Origin: Rhodopirellula sp. SM50
GTDB lineage: Bacteria; Planctomycetota; Planctomycetia; Pirellulales; Pirellulaceae
Assembly (NCBI RefSeq): GCF_002289565.1
Contig: NZ_NTFY01000019.1
Location: 34,398-98,397 of the forward strand
DNA length: 64,000 bases
Direction: 5' to 3'
The first letter of the stretch is position 1. Each line of letters starts with the position of its first letter. Position numbers and translations under genes: made by a program. Below are positions 48,753 through 57,951 of the stretch, piece after piece. Below the pieces are notes generated by a model. That model was not told where the DNA came from, ran no database searches, and saw only the letters and a program-made list of their open reading frames with translations.

Positions 48753-51374
48753 ATGCTGAAGAGCGAAAACGAAACGCCCTCGCGCACCGTCGACCGCTAC
48801 TTTGCCTCGCTGGGCTGGAAGCCGTTCCGATTTCAGCGAAGTGTTTGGCGAGCGTATCAGCAGGGGGCCAGTGGTCTGGTCCATTCCGCGACCGGGACGG
48901 GAAAGACGCTGGCGGTTTGGCTGGGGCCGATCCTGAAATGGCTGCGAGAGAATCCTGATCGGTCCACCTGGAATCCGAAACGGCCTCCGCCGCTGAAGGT
49001 GATCTGGATCACTCCGCTGCGCGCCCTCGCCGGTGACACCGAGAGTTCGCTTCGCTCGCCGCTGGAGGCGTTGGAGATTCCGTGGCGATTGGAATCGCGG
49101 ACCGGCGACAGCAAGGCCAGCGTGAAAGCGCGGCAGTTGAAGCGATTGCCGACGGCGCTGATCACCACACCGGAAAGCCTGTCGTTGATGCTGACGCACG
49201 AAAAGTTGTTGGAGCAACTGGCCGGTGTCGAAGCCGTCATTGTCGACGAGTGGCACGAGTTGCTCGGTACCAAACGCGGCATCCAAACCGAACTCGCCCT
49301 CGCGCGGCTCCGTCGGCTCAACCCCGCGATTCGCAGTTGGGGCGTCTCGGCGACGCTGGGTAATTTGGATCAGGCACGTGAATCACTCGTCGGCGTCGAG
49401 GGCGAGCGGCCTGTCGATTCAAGCCCGGACGCGTTAGCGAGGGGTCACGCGGCGCCCCTCGCTGACGCGTCGGGCTACCATGGTCGCGTTGATTTCGGAA
49501 CATCGACTAAATCGACAGGCCGCGGGCGCGACGTACGTCTGGTCCAGGGTTACAAACGCAAGCGGCTGAAGTTGCAGTCGCTGATCCCCGATCGGATCGA
49601 TCGATTTCCCTGGTCGGGACACATCGGCACCAAGATGGTTCCCCAGGTGGCCGAATTGGTCGACGGAGTCAACAGCGTGCTGATCTTCGCGAACACACGG
49701 TCTCAGACGGAGATCTGGTACCAGCAGTTGCTCGCACAGCGACCGGATTGGGCGGGGCGGATCGCATTGCACCATGGCTCGTTGGACCGTTCGGTGCGCC
49801 GCTGGGTTGAAGACGGTTTGCGTGAGGGATCGCTGCGCGCGGTCGTTTGCACCAGCAGTCTGGATCTGGGCGTCGATTTTACCGCGGTGGACTTGGTCAT
49901 CCAAATCGGCAGCCCCAAGGGTGCCGCGCGGCTGCTGCAACGAGCCGGTCGCAGCGGACATCAGCCGGACGCGGAGAGCCGTTTGGCGTTTGTGCCGACC
50001 AACGCGATCGAACTGATCGAATTGGCGGCCGCGCAAGATGCGATCAAGAAAGGTCACTTGGAAGCTCGGCCGTTGATCAACAAACCGCTCGACGTGCTCG
50101 CCCAACATGTTGTCACCATCGCGATCGGCGGAGGGTTCCGATCCGATGCGTTGTTGGAGGAAATCAGATCGAGCTACGCCTACCAATCGTTGAGCGACGA
50201 CGAATGGCGGTGGGTGTTGGACTTTGTCGTGCATGGCGGATCGTCGCTGACGGCGTATCCGGAGTATCATCGTGTCAAGTTGGTCGATGGACGCTATCAG
50301 GTCACCGATCGGCGAACGATCACGACACATCGGATGAACATCGGAACGATCGTTTCGGATGCTTCGATGACGGTGAAGTATCTCAAGGGAACCACCCTGG
50401 GGACCGCTGAAGAGAGTTTCTTGTCCAAGCTGGAGCCCGGCGATCGGTTCCTGTTTGCCGGGCGACTGCTCTCGCTGGTCCGCATCAAAGACAACGCGGC
50501 GTACGTGAAACGCGCAACCGGCGCTCCCGATACGGTACCCAGGTGGATGGGCGGGCGGATTCCGCTGTCGAGTGAATTGAGTGCCGCGCTGCGCGGGAAG
50601 ATCGCCGAAGCGGCTGCCGGTGAGTTGATCGGCAGCGAAATGAAGTCGTTGAGGAATCTGCTCAAACTGCAGCAGCGGTGGAGCGTTTTGCCGAAACAGG
50701 ATGAACTGCTGATCGAGCGGATTCGATCTCGCGGACGCTACCAACTGTTTCTGTTTCCCTTCGAAGGTCGGTTGGTTCACGAAGGGCTGGCCGCCTTGTT
50801 CGCCTATCGGATCTCACGCTACCAAAAGACCACGTTGACAATGGCGTGCAACGACTATGGGTTGGTGATGGAATCACCGCACGAAGTCGATGTGGAAGAT
50901 GCCATGCGGCGCGGATTGTTTTCGGCCGAAGAGTTGGTGGCAGATCTTTACAACAGCATGAACGCGACAGAGATGGCGAAGCGTCAATTTCGTCAGATCG
51001 CGAGGGTTGCCGGGCTGATTCATCCGGGGTATCCCGGACAACCCAAGAAAACCAGCCATCTGCAGGCTAGCAGCAACCTGTTTTTCGACGTCTTTGACGA
51101 GTACGATCCGAACAATCTGCTGTTGCAGCAAAGCCGACGAGAGGTGTTGCAGTTTCAGCTCGAAGCCAATCGAATGCTTGCGGCGCTGGACCGCATCGGC
51201 GAAAGCCGGGTACTGATTCAAGCGCCCCGCAAAGTGACTCCGCTGGCGTTTCCGCTGTTGGTCGACAAACTGAGGGAACGCGTCAGCAGCGAATCGTTGC
51301 GAGATCGCGTCGCGCGGATGCAAGCGGAACTGGAAAAGGCGGCGGATCGAACGTTGCCGGGCGACCGGGAATAA
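48753..51374 (+). CDS. Ligase-associated Lhr-like DEXH helicase
   Basis: 873 residues from ATG 48753, 4 bases after the ligase stop. Motif I: HSATGTGKTLAVWL with Lys51; motif II: VDEWHE near 165; motif III: GVSATLGN; later CTSSLDLGVDF and LLQRAGRSGHQ for motifs V/VI. The C-terminal winged-helix and DUF-type region extends past 600, typical of the Lhr-core ligase-associated group. Between the RecA domains, a linker reads DSSPDALARGHAAPL then DASGYHGR, encoded by the palindromic repeat at 49422-49476, so a repeat seems inserted in frame. The family is a 3'-5' translocase with unwinding activity. Confidence 0.9.
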   Translation: MLKSENETPSRTVDRYFASLGWKPFRFQRSVWRAYQQGASGLVHSATGTGKTLAVWLGPILKWLRENPDRSTWNPKRPPPLKVIWITPLRALAGDTESSLRSPLEALEIPWRLESRTGDSKASVKARQLKRLPTALITTPESLSLMLTHEKLLEQLAGVEAVIVDEWHELLGTKRGIQTELALARLRRLNPAIRSWGVSATLGNLDQARESLVGVEGERPVDSSPDALARGHAAPLADASGYHGRVDFGTSTKSTGRGRDVRLVQGYKRKRLKLQSLIPDRIDRFPWSGHIGTKMVPQVAELVDGVNSVLIFANTRSQTEIWYQQLLAQRPDWAGRIALHHGSLDRSVRRWVEDGLREGSLRAVVCTSSLDLGVDFTAVDLVIQIGSPKGAARLLQRAGRSGHQPDAESRLAFVPTNAIELIELAAAQDAIKKGHLEARPLINKPLDVLAQHVVTIAIGGGFRSDALLEEIRSSYAYQSLSDDEWRWVLDFVVHGGSSLTAYPEYHRVKLVDGRYQVTDRRTITTHRMNIGTIVSDASMTVKYLKGTTLGTAEESFLSKLEPGDRFLFAGRLLSLVRIKDNAAYVKRATGAPDTVPRWMGGRIPLSSELSAALRGKIAEAAAGELIGSEMKSLRNLLKLQQRWSVLPKQDELLIERIRSRGRYQLFLFPFEGRLVHEGLAALFAYRISRYQKTTLTMACNDYGLVMESPHEVDVEDAMRRGLFSAEELVADLYNSMNATEMAKRQFRQIARVAGLIHPGYPGQPKKTSHLQASSNLFFDVFDEYDPNNLLLQQSRREVLQFQLEANRMLAALDRIGESRVLIQAPRKVTPLAFPLLVDKLRERVSSESLRDRVARMQAELEKAADRTLPGDRE
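49422..49476. repeat. Palindromic repeat embedded in frame in the helicase gene
   Basis: AGCCCGGACGCGTTAGCGAG plus GGG at 49422-49444 pairs with CCCCTCGCTGACGCGTCGGG plus CT at 49455-49476, with one bulge and one mismatch and a 10-base loop. The encoded residues (PDALARGHAAPLADASG) have no relation to the helicase core. Confidence 0.75.
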
Positions 51375-51678
51375 ACGGAGCCGGCACAGGATTCAGCAAT
51401 CGTTGGTGTCTAGCCTTTAGGCGATTCTCGGTCGCTGCGACGCAGCGACAGTGGGCGGCTAAAGCCCAATACCGCTAAGTGAAGCGTCAATGAGGGGGCC
51501 CGGACGCTGGCGCGAACCGGCTGATATCAAACGAATATCAGCCGTTTGGCGCGAGCCTACGGGCCCCGATCTGAGGAAACCACGCTTAACTTAGCGGTAT
51601 TGGGCTAAAGCCTGCACACCAGCGCTTTTCCGTGGCGCCTTCAGTGTTAACGTTTCCAGAGCATAAGGTCTTTCTATC
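51375..51678. other. Repeat-containing gap between helicase and pdeM
   Basis: About 300 bases with no gene that I can see; half is the nested palindrome at 51458-51610. The pdeM gene starts 68 bases after the palindrome. It might separate pdeM from the cassette promoter. Confidence 0.5.
51458..51610. repeat. Large nested palindrome, copy 2 of the dispersed family
   Basis: Outer arms GCTAAAGCCCAATACCGCTA with AAGT(G)AAGCG at 51458-51487 pair with CGCTTAACTTAGCGGTATTG and GGCTAAAG at 51583-51610. The inner part (GGGGCCCGGACGCTGGCGCG ... CGCGAGCCTACGGGCCCC) is again palindromic around ATATCAAACGAATAT. The inner core matches 7460-7530 in inverse orientation. Confidence 0.85.
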
Positions 51679-52338
51679 GTGCCGCACACCATCGACATCC
51701 AGCTTGCCGGACACGAGCTTCGGCTGTTTGCCGAACGTTGTGTGTATTGGCCGGCCCAAGACATGCTGTTGGTCGCCGACACGCATCTGGGGAAAGCAGC
51801 CGCGTTTCGTCGTCACGGGATTCCGGTTCCGGTCGGCAGTACGCAAGGGACACTGTCAACGATCGCGGGTGTGTTGCGGCAAACGTGTGCGACCCGATTG
51901 TGCATCCTGGGAGATCTCTTTCACGCGCGATCATCATTGTCCACCGAGATTCGTCATCAGGTTGATGCCTTTTTTGACGAATTCGCACACCTGAAGTTTT
52001 CATTGATCTTAGGAAACCATGACGCGCAGGTCGGTCGACTGCCGGCGGCTTGGCCGATCACGGTTCATGAGCCCGGGTGGTGCATCGGTTCGGTCGCGTT
52101 GGGCCATCATCCGATGGAACCACCCGAGGGTGCCGACTTGTACGTCTGTGGCCATTTGCATCCGGCGATACGCTATCGCGTTGGTCGCGAATCCGCGGGC
52201 AAACTGTCTTGTTTTTGGTATTCCGCCGGGTGCCTGGTCTTGCCCGCGATCGGAGAATTCACCGGGACGCATTTGGTTCGCCCGCGACAAAGTGACTCGA
52301 CTTGGTTCATCGCAGGCGACGAAGTTCACGCGTTGTAG
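51679..52338 (+). CDS. pdeM: Ligase-associated DNA damage response phosphoesterase PdeM
   Basis: 219 residues from GTG 51679. Calcineurin-like metallophosphoesterase motifs: VADTHLGKAAAFRRHGIPVP, LGDLFHAR, LGNHDAQ and CGHLHPAIRYRVG in order. The DTHLGK plus RRHGIPVP combination is characteristic of the PdeM family that accompanies the exonuclease, ligase and helicase. It lacks a signal peptide and acts in the cytoplasm. In this window it sits last in the set, separated by the palindrome, rather than directly adjoining the helicase. Confidence 0.9.
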   Translation: MPHTIDIQLAGHELRLFAERCVYWPAQDMLLVADTHLGKAAAFRRHGIPVPVGSTQGTLSTIAGVLRQTCATRLCILGDLFHARSSLSTEIRHQVDAFFDEFAHLKFSLILGNHDAQVGRLPAAWPITVHEPGWCIGSVALGHHPMEPPEGADLYVCGHLHPAIRYRVGRESAGKLSCFWYSAGCLVLPAIGEFTGTHLVRPRQSDSTWFIAGDEVHAL

Positions 52339-52486
52339 TTTGGCGATCGAGTGCGGATCCGATGGCGGGTGACAATCGGAGTGAAAAATGGCAATTTCGT
52401 GAGGGAGAAGAATTGCTGCGCGTCCGATACCGCTATCATGCGTCTCCCGGTTCCCGCGATTCAACGACGACCACCACGAACGGGCC

Positions 52487-52828
52487 ATGCTTGCGACAAC
52501 AGTGCTTTCGACAACAGTCCCGTCCGTTTTCGGCAACCTCTTGGCGCTTGACGAGACAGCCGTTCGCGGGCTTTCCATTGCCGTGGCAGGCATGCTGATC
52601 GTGATGTTTGCGCTCACGGTCATCAGTCTGTTCATCGCCGCATCGCCTCGCATTCTCGCTGCGGTTGCCAAAGTCTATCCGGAGCCTGTCGAGCGTCATC
52701 GCAAGCGGCCGGATCCGAAGGGTCAATCTGGTGATGACGAAGTCGTTCTGGCGGCCATCGGATTTGTGTTGCACACCGAGTTTCAGCGTCAGTGCGCGGC
52801 CGAGAACGCGGCGATGAAGAACGGATGA
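52487..52828 (+). CDS. oadG: Na+-pumping decarboxylase gamma subunit (OadG-like)
   Basis: 113 residues from ATG 52487. One N-terminal membrane helix (GLSIAVAGMLIVMFALTVISLFIA) is followed by a charged cytoplasmic tail with EPVERHRKRPDP and the end HTEFQRQCAAENA. Size, topology and position just before the beta subunit identify it as an OadG-type gamma subunit, which holds the complex together. The primary sequence alone is weakly conserved. It is the first of three genes in one direction. Confidence 0.75.
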   Translation: MLATTVLSTTVPSVFGNLLALDETAVRGLSIAVAGMLIVMFALTVISLFIAASPRILAAVAKVYPEPVERHRKRPDPKGQSGDDEVVLAAIGFVLHTEFQRQCAAENAAMKNG

Positions 52829-52881
52829 CGGCGAGAGAAACGTGGGGCAGTTGTTGGCACCGTGGATTGTGAAGGTAATCG

Positions 52882-54048
52882 ATGGATATCCTCCAAGAGT
52901 TTATAAAAACGACCGGCTTCTGGTCGCTCGGACCCGGCAACGTGGTCATGATCGTGATCGGGATTGTGTTCATCGCGTTGGCGATCACAAAAGATTACGA
53001 GCCGTTGTTACTGGTCCCGATCGGAATGGGTGCGATCGTCGGCAACATCCCGTTGATCGAAGGCATGTCGTTGAGTGTCTACGACATGCATCGGTGGGTG
53101 ATTGAAGACGGGCAAGTCAATTATCAGCCAGGCAGTGTGCTGAGCTATTTGTATTTTGGGGTCAGTTGGGGCATCTACCCGCCGTTGGTGTTTTTGGGCA
53201 TCGGCGCGATGACAGATTTTTCCACGATGCTTTCCAATCCGAAGCTCGTTCTGCTGGGAGCGGCGGCGCAAGTCGGCGTCTTTCTGACGTTCCTCGGCGC
53301 CATTTGGCTCGGGTTTGATCTGAAGCAGGCCGGTGCGATCGGGATCATCGGCGGTGCCGACGGGCCGACCGCGATCTTTCTCTCGTCCAAGCTCGCTCCC
53401 GAATTGCTCGGCGCGATCGCAATCGCCGCCTATTCCTACATGGCGTTGGTTCCGGTGATCCAGCCGCCGATCATGCGGTTGCTGACCACGCGTGACGAGC
53501 GATTGATCCGGATGAAGCCGCCGCGCAAGGTCTCGCGTCGCGAAAAGATGATCTTTCCCGTCGCGGCGTTTCTGATTTGCACCCTGGTCGCACCCGGGGC
53601 GATGGTGCTGTTGGGGATGCTGTTCTTCGGCAACCTGTTGAAAGAGAGCATGGTGACCGAGCGGTTGGCCAACACGGCGCGGACGGCGATGATTGATATC
53701 GTCACGGTCTTGTTGGGTTTTTCCGTCGGCGCCAGCACCGAAGCGAGCACGTTTTTGACGCGGCAGTCCCTGTTGATTTTTGGGCTCGGTGCGTTGGCGT
53801 TTGCGATCGCAACCGCCGGTGGCGTCCTGTTCGCCAAGTTGATGAACCTGTTCTTGAAAGAAAAGATCAACCCATTGGTAGGAGCCGCCGGTGTCTCCGC
53901 GGTCCCCGATTCGGCCCGCGTGGTGCAGATGGTGGGTCAACAGGAAGACCCGCACAATTTTTTGTTGATGCATGCGATGGCACCCAACGTGGCCGGTGTG
54001 ATCGGTTCGGCGATTGCCGCGGGTGTGTTGTGGGCTGTGCTCACTTAG
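52882..54048 (+). CDS. oadB: Na+-pumping decarboxylase beta subunit (OadB-like)
   Basis: 388 residues from ATG 52882, preceded by AAGG. About nine to eleven membrane helices. Conserved OadB segments: GVSWGIYPPLVFLGIGAMTD, DLKQAGAIGIIGGADGPTAI (with the essential Asp of the Gly-Gly-Ala-Asp-Gly-Pro-Thr motif), YSYMALVPVIQPPIM and NPLVGAAGVSAVPDSARVVQ. The protein carries Na+ across the membrane during decarboxylation of carboxybiotin. It follows oadG and precedes the alpha subunit. Confidence 0.92.
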   Translation: MDILQEFIKTTGFWSLGPGNVVMIVIGIVFIALAITKDYEPLLLVPIGMGAIVGNIPLIEGMSLSVYDMHRWVIEDGQVNYQPGSVLSYLYFGVSWGIYPPLVFLGIGAMTDFSTMLSNPKLVLLGAAAQVGVFLTFLGAIWLGFDLKQAGAIGIIGGADGPTAIFLSSKLAPELLGAIAIAAYSYMALVPVIQPPIMRLLTTRDERLIRMKPPRKVSRREKMIFPVAAFLICTLVAPGAMVLLGMLFFGNLLKESMVTERLANTARTAMIDIVTVLLGFSVGASTEASTFLTRQSLLIFGLGALAFAIATAGGVLFAKLMNLFLKEKINPLVGAAGVSAVPDSARVVQMVGQQEDPHNFLLMHAMAPNVAGVIGSAIAAGVLWAVLT

Positions 54049-54087
54049 CAGTTTGTAAGAGCGTGTTTTGATAACGAGGAAAACGAC

Positions 54088-55923
54088 GTGTCGAAAAAGA
54101 AAGTCAACTTCATGTGCACCGCATTCCGTGACGGATTCCAATCCGTGTTCGGCGCCCGCGTGTTCACCAAAGATTTTCTGCCGGCAGTGGAAGCGGCGCG
54201 TGATGCGGGGATCAGCTGGTTCGAAGCCGGGGGCGGGGCACGGTTTCAGTCCCTGTATTTTTACTGCAACGAGAACGCGTTCGACATGATGGACGCGTTT
54301 CGCGAAACGGCCGGCCCGGATGCGAACTTGCAAACGCTGGCCCGGGGCGTCAACGTCGTCGGGCTGGATTCGCAGTCCAGCGACATCGTCAAACTTCATG
54401 CCCAGATGTTCAAGAAGCACGGCATGACCACGATTCGAAACTTCGACGCGCTCAACGATGTCAACAACCTGATCTACAGCGGCCAGTGCATCGTCGATGC
54501 GGGACTGAAACACCAGGTCTGTGTGACGCTGATGGAGCTGCCGCCGGGGTGTGTCGGTGCCCACGACGCCGCTTTCTACGCCCGCACCTTGCAGCAGATC
54601 CTCGACGCCGAGATTCCCTTCGATGCCGTCTGCTTCAAAGACGCTTCGGGGACGGCGGTGCCTTCGAAGGTCTACGAGACGATCAAAGAGGCGCGGCGGA
54701 TGTTGCCCGCGGGAACCTTCATCCATTTTCACACGCACGAGACCGCCGGCGTCAGCGTGTTGGCCAACAAGGCCGCACTCGACGCGGGGGCCGATGCGAT
54801 CGACTTGTCCATGGCACCGTGTTCGGGAGGAACCTGCCAGCCGGACATTCTGGTGATGTGGCATGCGCTCCGCGGCAGCGATTACGAACTGGACGTCGAC
54901 GTCGAAAAAGTCCGTGAGGCCGAAGAGGTGTTTAAGGATTGCATGCGCGATTACTTTCTGCCGCCCGAAGCGACCGCCGTCGAACCGCTGATTCCCTGGA
55001 GCCCGATGCCCGGTGGCGCGTTGACCGCCAACACTCAGATGCTGCGTGACAACGGCATCATGGAAAAGTATCCGGAGATCATCGTGGCGATGAGCGACGT
55101 CGTCCGCAAGGGTGGCTACGGCACGTCGGTGACGCCGGTGTCGCAGTTCTATTTTCAACAGGCGTTCAACAACGTGATGTTCGGCCCCTGGAAAAAGATT
55201 GCCGAACCGTACGGAAAGATGGTGCTCGGTTATTTCGGCAAAACGCCTGTCGAGCCCGATGCCGAGGTGGTTCGATTGGCCGCCGAACAGCTCAAGTTGG
55301 AACCGACGACGCGACCGGTCTTGGAGATCAACGATGCCGACCCCACCAAGGGCGTCGCCGCGGCGACGGCGGTTTTGGAAAAGGAAGCGTTGCCGGTGAC
55401 CGACGAGAACATTTTCATCGCCTCGACGTGCAAAGAGAAAGGCATCAAGTTTCTCAAGGGCGAAGCCGAAGTGGGCGTGCGAAAGATCGACAAAGCGGCC
55501 GAGGCCGCCAAGTCCGCCGAAGCCGCTCAGGTGACCGGCAAGCCCCAGGCAGGACCCGCCGAGTACACCGTCACGGTCAACGGCGAAGACATCATGATGG
55601 CGTTCGAGGGCGATGTGGTCACCGTCGGTGGCCGCGTCTATCGGGTGGCGATTCGCCCCGAAGATTCCACGGCGCCGACACCGCAAGTTAGCAAAAGCAA
55701 CGGTGTGTCCACCGAGATCAAGTCACAAATGCCCGGGGCCGTGTTCAAGCAATTGGTCCAGCCGGGCGATCACGTCCACTCCGGTGAGCCGATTCTGATC
55801 TTGGAAGCGATGAAGATGGAAATGGAAATTAATTCCACCGTCGATGGAACGGTCGATGAAGTCCGCGTCGCGGTCGGCGACCACGTCACCACGGGGCAAG
55901 TCCTGGCGACGATCAAGGCGTAG
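54088..55923 (+). CDS. oadA: Biotin-dependent decarboxylase alpha subunit (OadA-like), divergent
   Basis: 611 residues from GTG 54088, with GAGG upstream. The carboxyltransferase TIM barrel starts TAFRDGFQSVFGARVFTKDF, where usual members read TLRDAHQSLLATRMR-like text, so it is divergent. Lys184 in CFKDASGTAVP and the pair in FHTHETAG give the metal/carbamate site. An Ala/Lys linker precedes the biotin carrier with Lys576 in EAMKMEME. This is the only soluble part of the pump; with oadG and oadB it makes a membrane complex that uses the decarboxylation of a keto acid to export Na+. The substrate (oxaloacetate or other) is uncertain. Confidence 0.85.
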   Translation: MSKKKVNFMCTAFRDGFQSVFGARVFTKDFLPAVEAARDAGISWFEAGGGARFQSLYFYCNENAFDMMDAFRETAGPDANLQTLARGVNVVGLDSQSSDIVKLHAQMFKKHGMTTIRNFDALNDVNNLIYSGQCIVDAGLKHQVCVTLMELPPGCVGAHDAAFYARTLQQILDAEIPFDAVCFKDASGTAVPSKVYETIKEARRMLPAGTFIHFHTHETAGVSVLANKAALDAGADAIDLSMAPCSGGTCQPDILVMWHALRGSDYELDVDVEKVREAEEVFKDCMRDYFLPPEATAVEPLIPWSPMPGGALTANTQMLRDNGIMEKYPEIIVAMSDVVRKGGYGTSVTPVSQFYFQQAFNNVMFGPWKKIAEPYGKMVLGYFGKTPVEPDAEVVRLAAEQLKLEPTTRPVLEINDADPTKGVAAATAVLEKEALPVTDENIFIASTCKEKGIKFLKGEAEVGVRKIDKAAEAAKSAEAAQVTGKPQAGPAEYTVTVNGEDIMMAFEGDVVTVGGRVYRVAIRPEDSTAPTPQVSKSNGVSTEIKSQMPGAVFKQLVQPGDHVHSGEPILILEAMKMEMEINSTVDGTVDEVRVAVGDHVTTGQVLATIKA

Positions 55924-56004
55924 GTGGCCCCGGTCCGGGCTTCGAAATGGTCAGGCTTGTCGGCTGAGCCCTGACGGAGCACCGGTACAATTTATCTCGA
56001 TTTG

Positions 56005-57930
56005 ATGAACAAGAAATCTAAATGGGCGATGATCGCGATCGCCGCTGCGGCGGTCATTGTGTGGAGTCTTTCCGCCCCGCAACGTGGCATGCAGCAGGGC
56101 AAGTATGTAGCGCCTGATCCGGTTACCGACTCACTGCCTGCTTCGGCGGTTGAACCGACAACCTTGGTCGCCGCCCGCCCCGTCGTCGACCGCGGTGTTG
56201 GATACCTCGGGGCCGAGTCCTGTCAGAAGTGTCACGAGGATTACCACCAATCGTGGCACGCATCCTATCACCGCACGATGACCCAGCCGGTCACCTCCGA
56301 AACCGCGCCGGCGACGATCGTCGATCGCAGCGTGGTGGTCGAGGGGCGGATGTACCGTTTCCAGCGTCGCCTTGATGAATTCTTCGTCGAACTGGACGAT
56401 CCGATCGCAAGCGGCAAACGCATGACGCGTCGTTTGGTGCTGATGACGGGGTCCCACCACATGCACATCTTTTGGTACGAATCCGGGATCGACAAGACAC
56501 CCGCTCAGTTGCCGATTTTGTTCCTGATTGATCAACAGCGATGGATCCCTCGGCAAAGTGCGTTTCTTCGACCACCCAACATGGAAAAGGGGCATGAGCT
56601 GGGACGCTGGAACGAAACGTGTTGTCAATGTCATTCGACGCATCCCCGCACTCGTCCGGATCCCGACGGGCCGACCTGGGACACGCGGGTGAGTGATTTT
56701 GGGATCACGTGTGAAGCCTGCCATGGGCCGGGTGAACCACACGTTGCCTTTCATCAAACCGATTCCGGCGATTCCAAGCCAGCGGCCGATCCGATCGTCA
56801 ATCCGTTGGACTTGCCCTCCGACACGCGATCCGACATGTGCGGCCAATGTCATGGCATCATGATGGTCAACATCGATAATGCCGCCGACCAGCAGGAATT
56901 CTTTCGCCTAGGCCGTCGATTCCGCCCTGGAGACAATCTGGACGAGGCGTACTTTTTGAAGCTCGTCCGAGGAAGTAAGGAGCATTGGGACAGCGAAACA
57001 TTCAGCAAGTTCAACGCAATGCCGGGGAAATTTCATGGGCACTTTTGGCCCGACGGAGAGGTTCGGGTGTCTGGACGCGACTACACCGGAATGATCGAGT
57101 CGAAGTGTTTTCAGCAAGGGGAGTTGTCGTGCATGTCGTGTCACACAATGCACCAACAGGATCTCGCGCTGCAGGCGGAATGGAAGAACGATCAGTTGAA
57201 ACCGGAAATGCGGGGCGACGTCGCGTGCCTGCAGTGTCATCCAAGTTACAAGGAGTTAGGGACGCAGCATACGCATCACCCGATCGATTCCGAAGGCAGC
57301 CGTTGCATGAATTGTCACATGCCGCACACCGTCTACGGGATTCTCAAAACCATTCGCTCGCATACGATTTCCAGTCCCTCAGTCGCCACCACCATCGACA
57401 CCGGTCGCCCCAACGCCTGTAACCTTTGCCACCTGGATCATACGTTGGAGCAGACGGCGACTCATTTGGCCGCGTGGTATGGGCATGAGAAACCGAAATT
57501 GGCGCCGATCGAACAGAACACCGCTGCTTCGCTGCTGTATTTTCTCGGCGGCGATGCGGCTCAACGGGTGTTGCAAGTCAACGCTTTCCAATGGCAACCC
57601 GCGCAGGAAGCATCGGGTACCGATTGGATGCGATTCTATCTGCTGATGGGCATGGAAGATCCCTACGATGCCATTCGACTGATTTCCGAGCGTGCGTACC
57701 GGTCGCTTCCCGGTTCGCGAGATTCCGATGGATCATCGCTGGACTATGACTTTCTCGACGCACCGCGAGAACGCGGAGAGAAGCTCCGCGGCGAGTATCA
57801 GAAGGTCTTCCAAACCCGGCTGAAACCCAATGACGCCTTGCTGATCGCCCCGGACGGCTTTCTAGACCGGGCACGATTTGGTTTTTTGACACGGCAACGT
57901 AACGGCCGACCGGTGTACCTGCAGGAATGA
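56005..57930 (+). CDS. Octaheme c-type cytochrome, membrane anchored
   Basis: 641 residues from ATG 56005 (a TTG is at 56002). A short N-terminal membrane helix or signal anchor (WAMIAIAAAAVIVW) places it in the periplasm. Eight CxxCH haem sites are visible: CQKCH 73, CCQCH 206, CEACH 236, CGQCH 279, CMSCH 376, CLQCH 408, CMNCH 434 and CNLCH 472. The C-terminal 160 residues have no haem sites and look helical. It resembles the multiheme cytochromes with a cytochrome c-554-like opening, often found with respiratory or Fe/S-related genes. The electron acceptor is unknown. It converges with the membrane protein at 57952. Confidence 0.85.
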   Translation: MNKKSKWAMIAIAAAAVIVWSLSAPQRGMQQGKYVAPDPVTDSLPASAVEPTTLVAARPVVDRGVGYLGAESCQKCHEDYHQSWHASYHRTMTQPVTSETAPATIVDRSVVVEGRMYRFQRRLDEFFVELDDPIASGKRMTRRLVLMTGSHHMHIFWYESGIDKTPAQLPILFLIDQQRWIPRQSAFLRPPNMEKGHELGRWNETCCQCHSTHPRTRPDPDGPTWDTRVSDFGITCEACHGPGEPHVAFHQTDSGDSKPAADPIVNPLDLPSDTRSDMCGQCHGIMMVNIDNAADQQEFFRLGRRFRPGDNLDEAYFLKLVRGSKEHWDSETFSKFNAMPGKFHGHFWPDGEVRVSGRDYTGMIESKCFQQGELSCMSCHTMHQQDLALQAEWKNDQLKPEMRGDVACLQCHPSYKELGTQHTHHPIDSEGSRCMNCHMPHTVYGILKTIRSHTISSPSVATTIDTGRPNACNLCHLDHTLEQTATHLAAWYGHEKPKLAPIEQNTAASLLYFLGGDAAQRVLQVNAFQWQPAQEASGTDWMRFYLLMGMEDPYDAIRLISERAYRSLPGSRDSDGSSLDYDFLDAPRERGEKLRGEYQKVFQTRLKPNDALLIAPDGFLDRARFGFLTRQRNGRPVYLQE

Positions 57931-57951
57931 TGTTGTTCTGGTGGCCGCCAA

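Noticed and set aside
53008..55686. 892-codon open frame on the minus strand across the oad genes
   Set aside because: It is antisense to well-identified oadB/oadA with conserved catalytic motifs; its translation is rich in His, Arg and Gln without any domain, as expected for antisense frames at this GC content.
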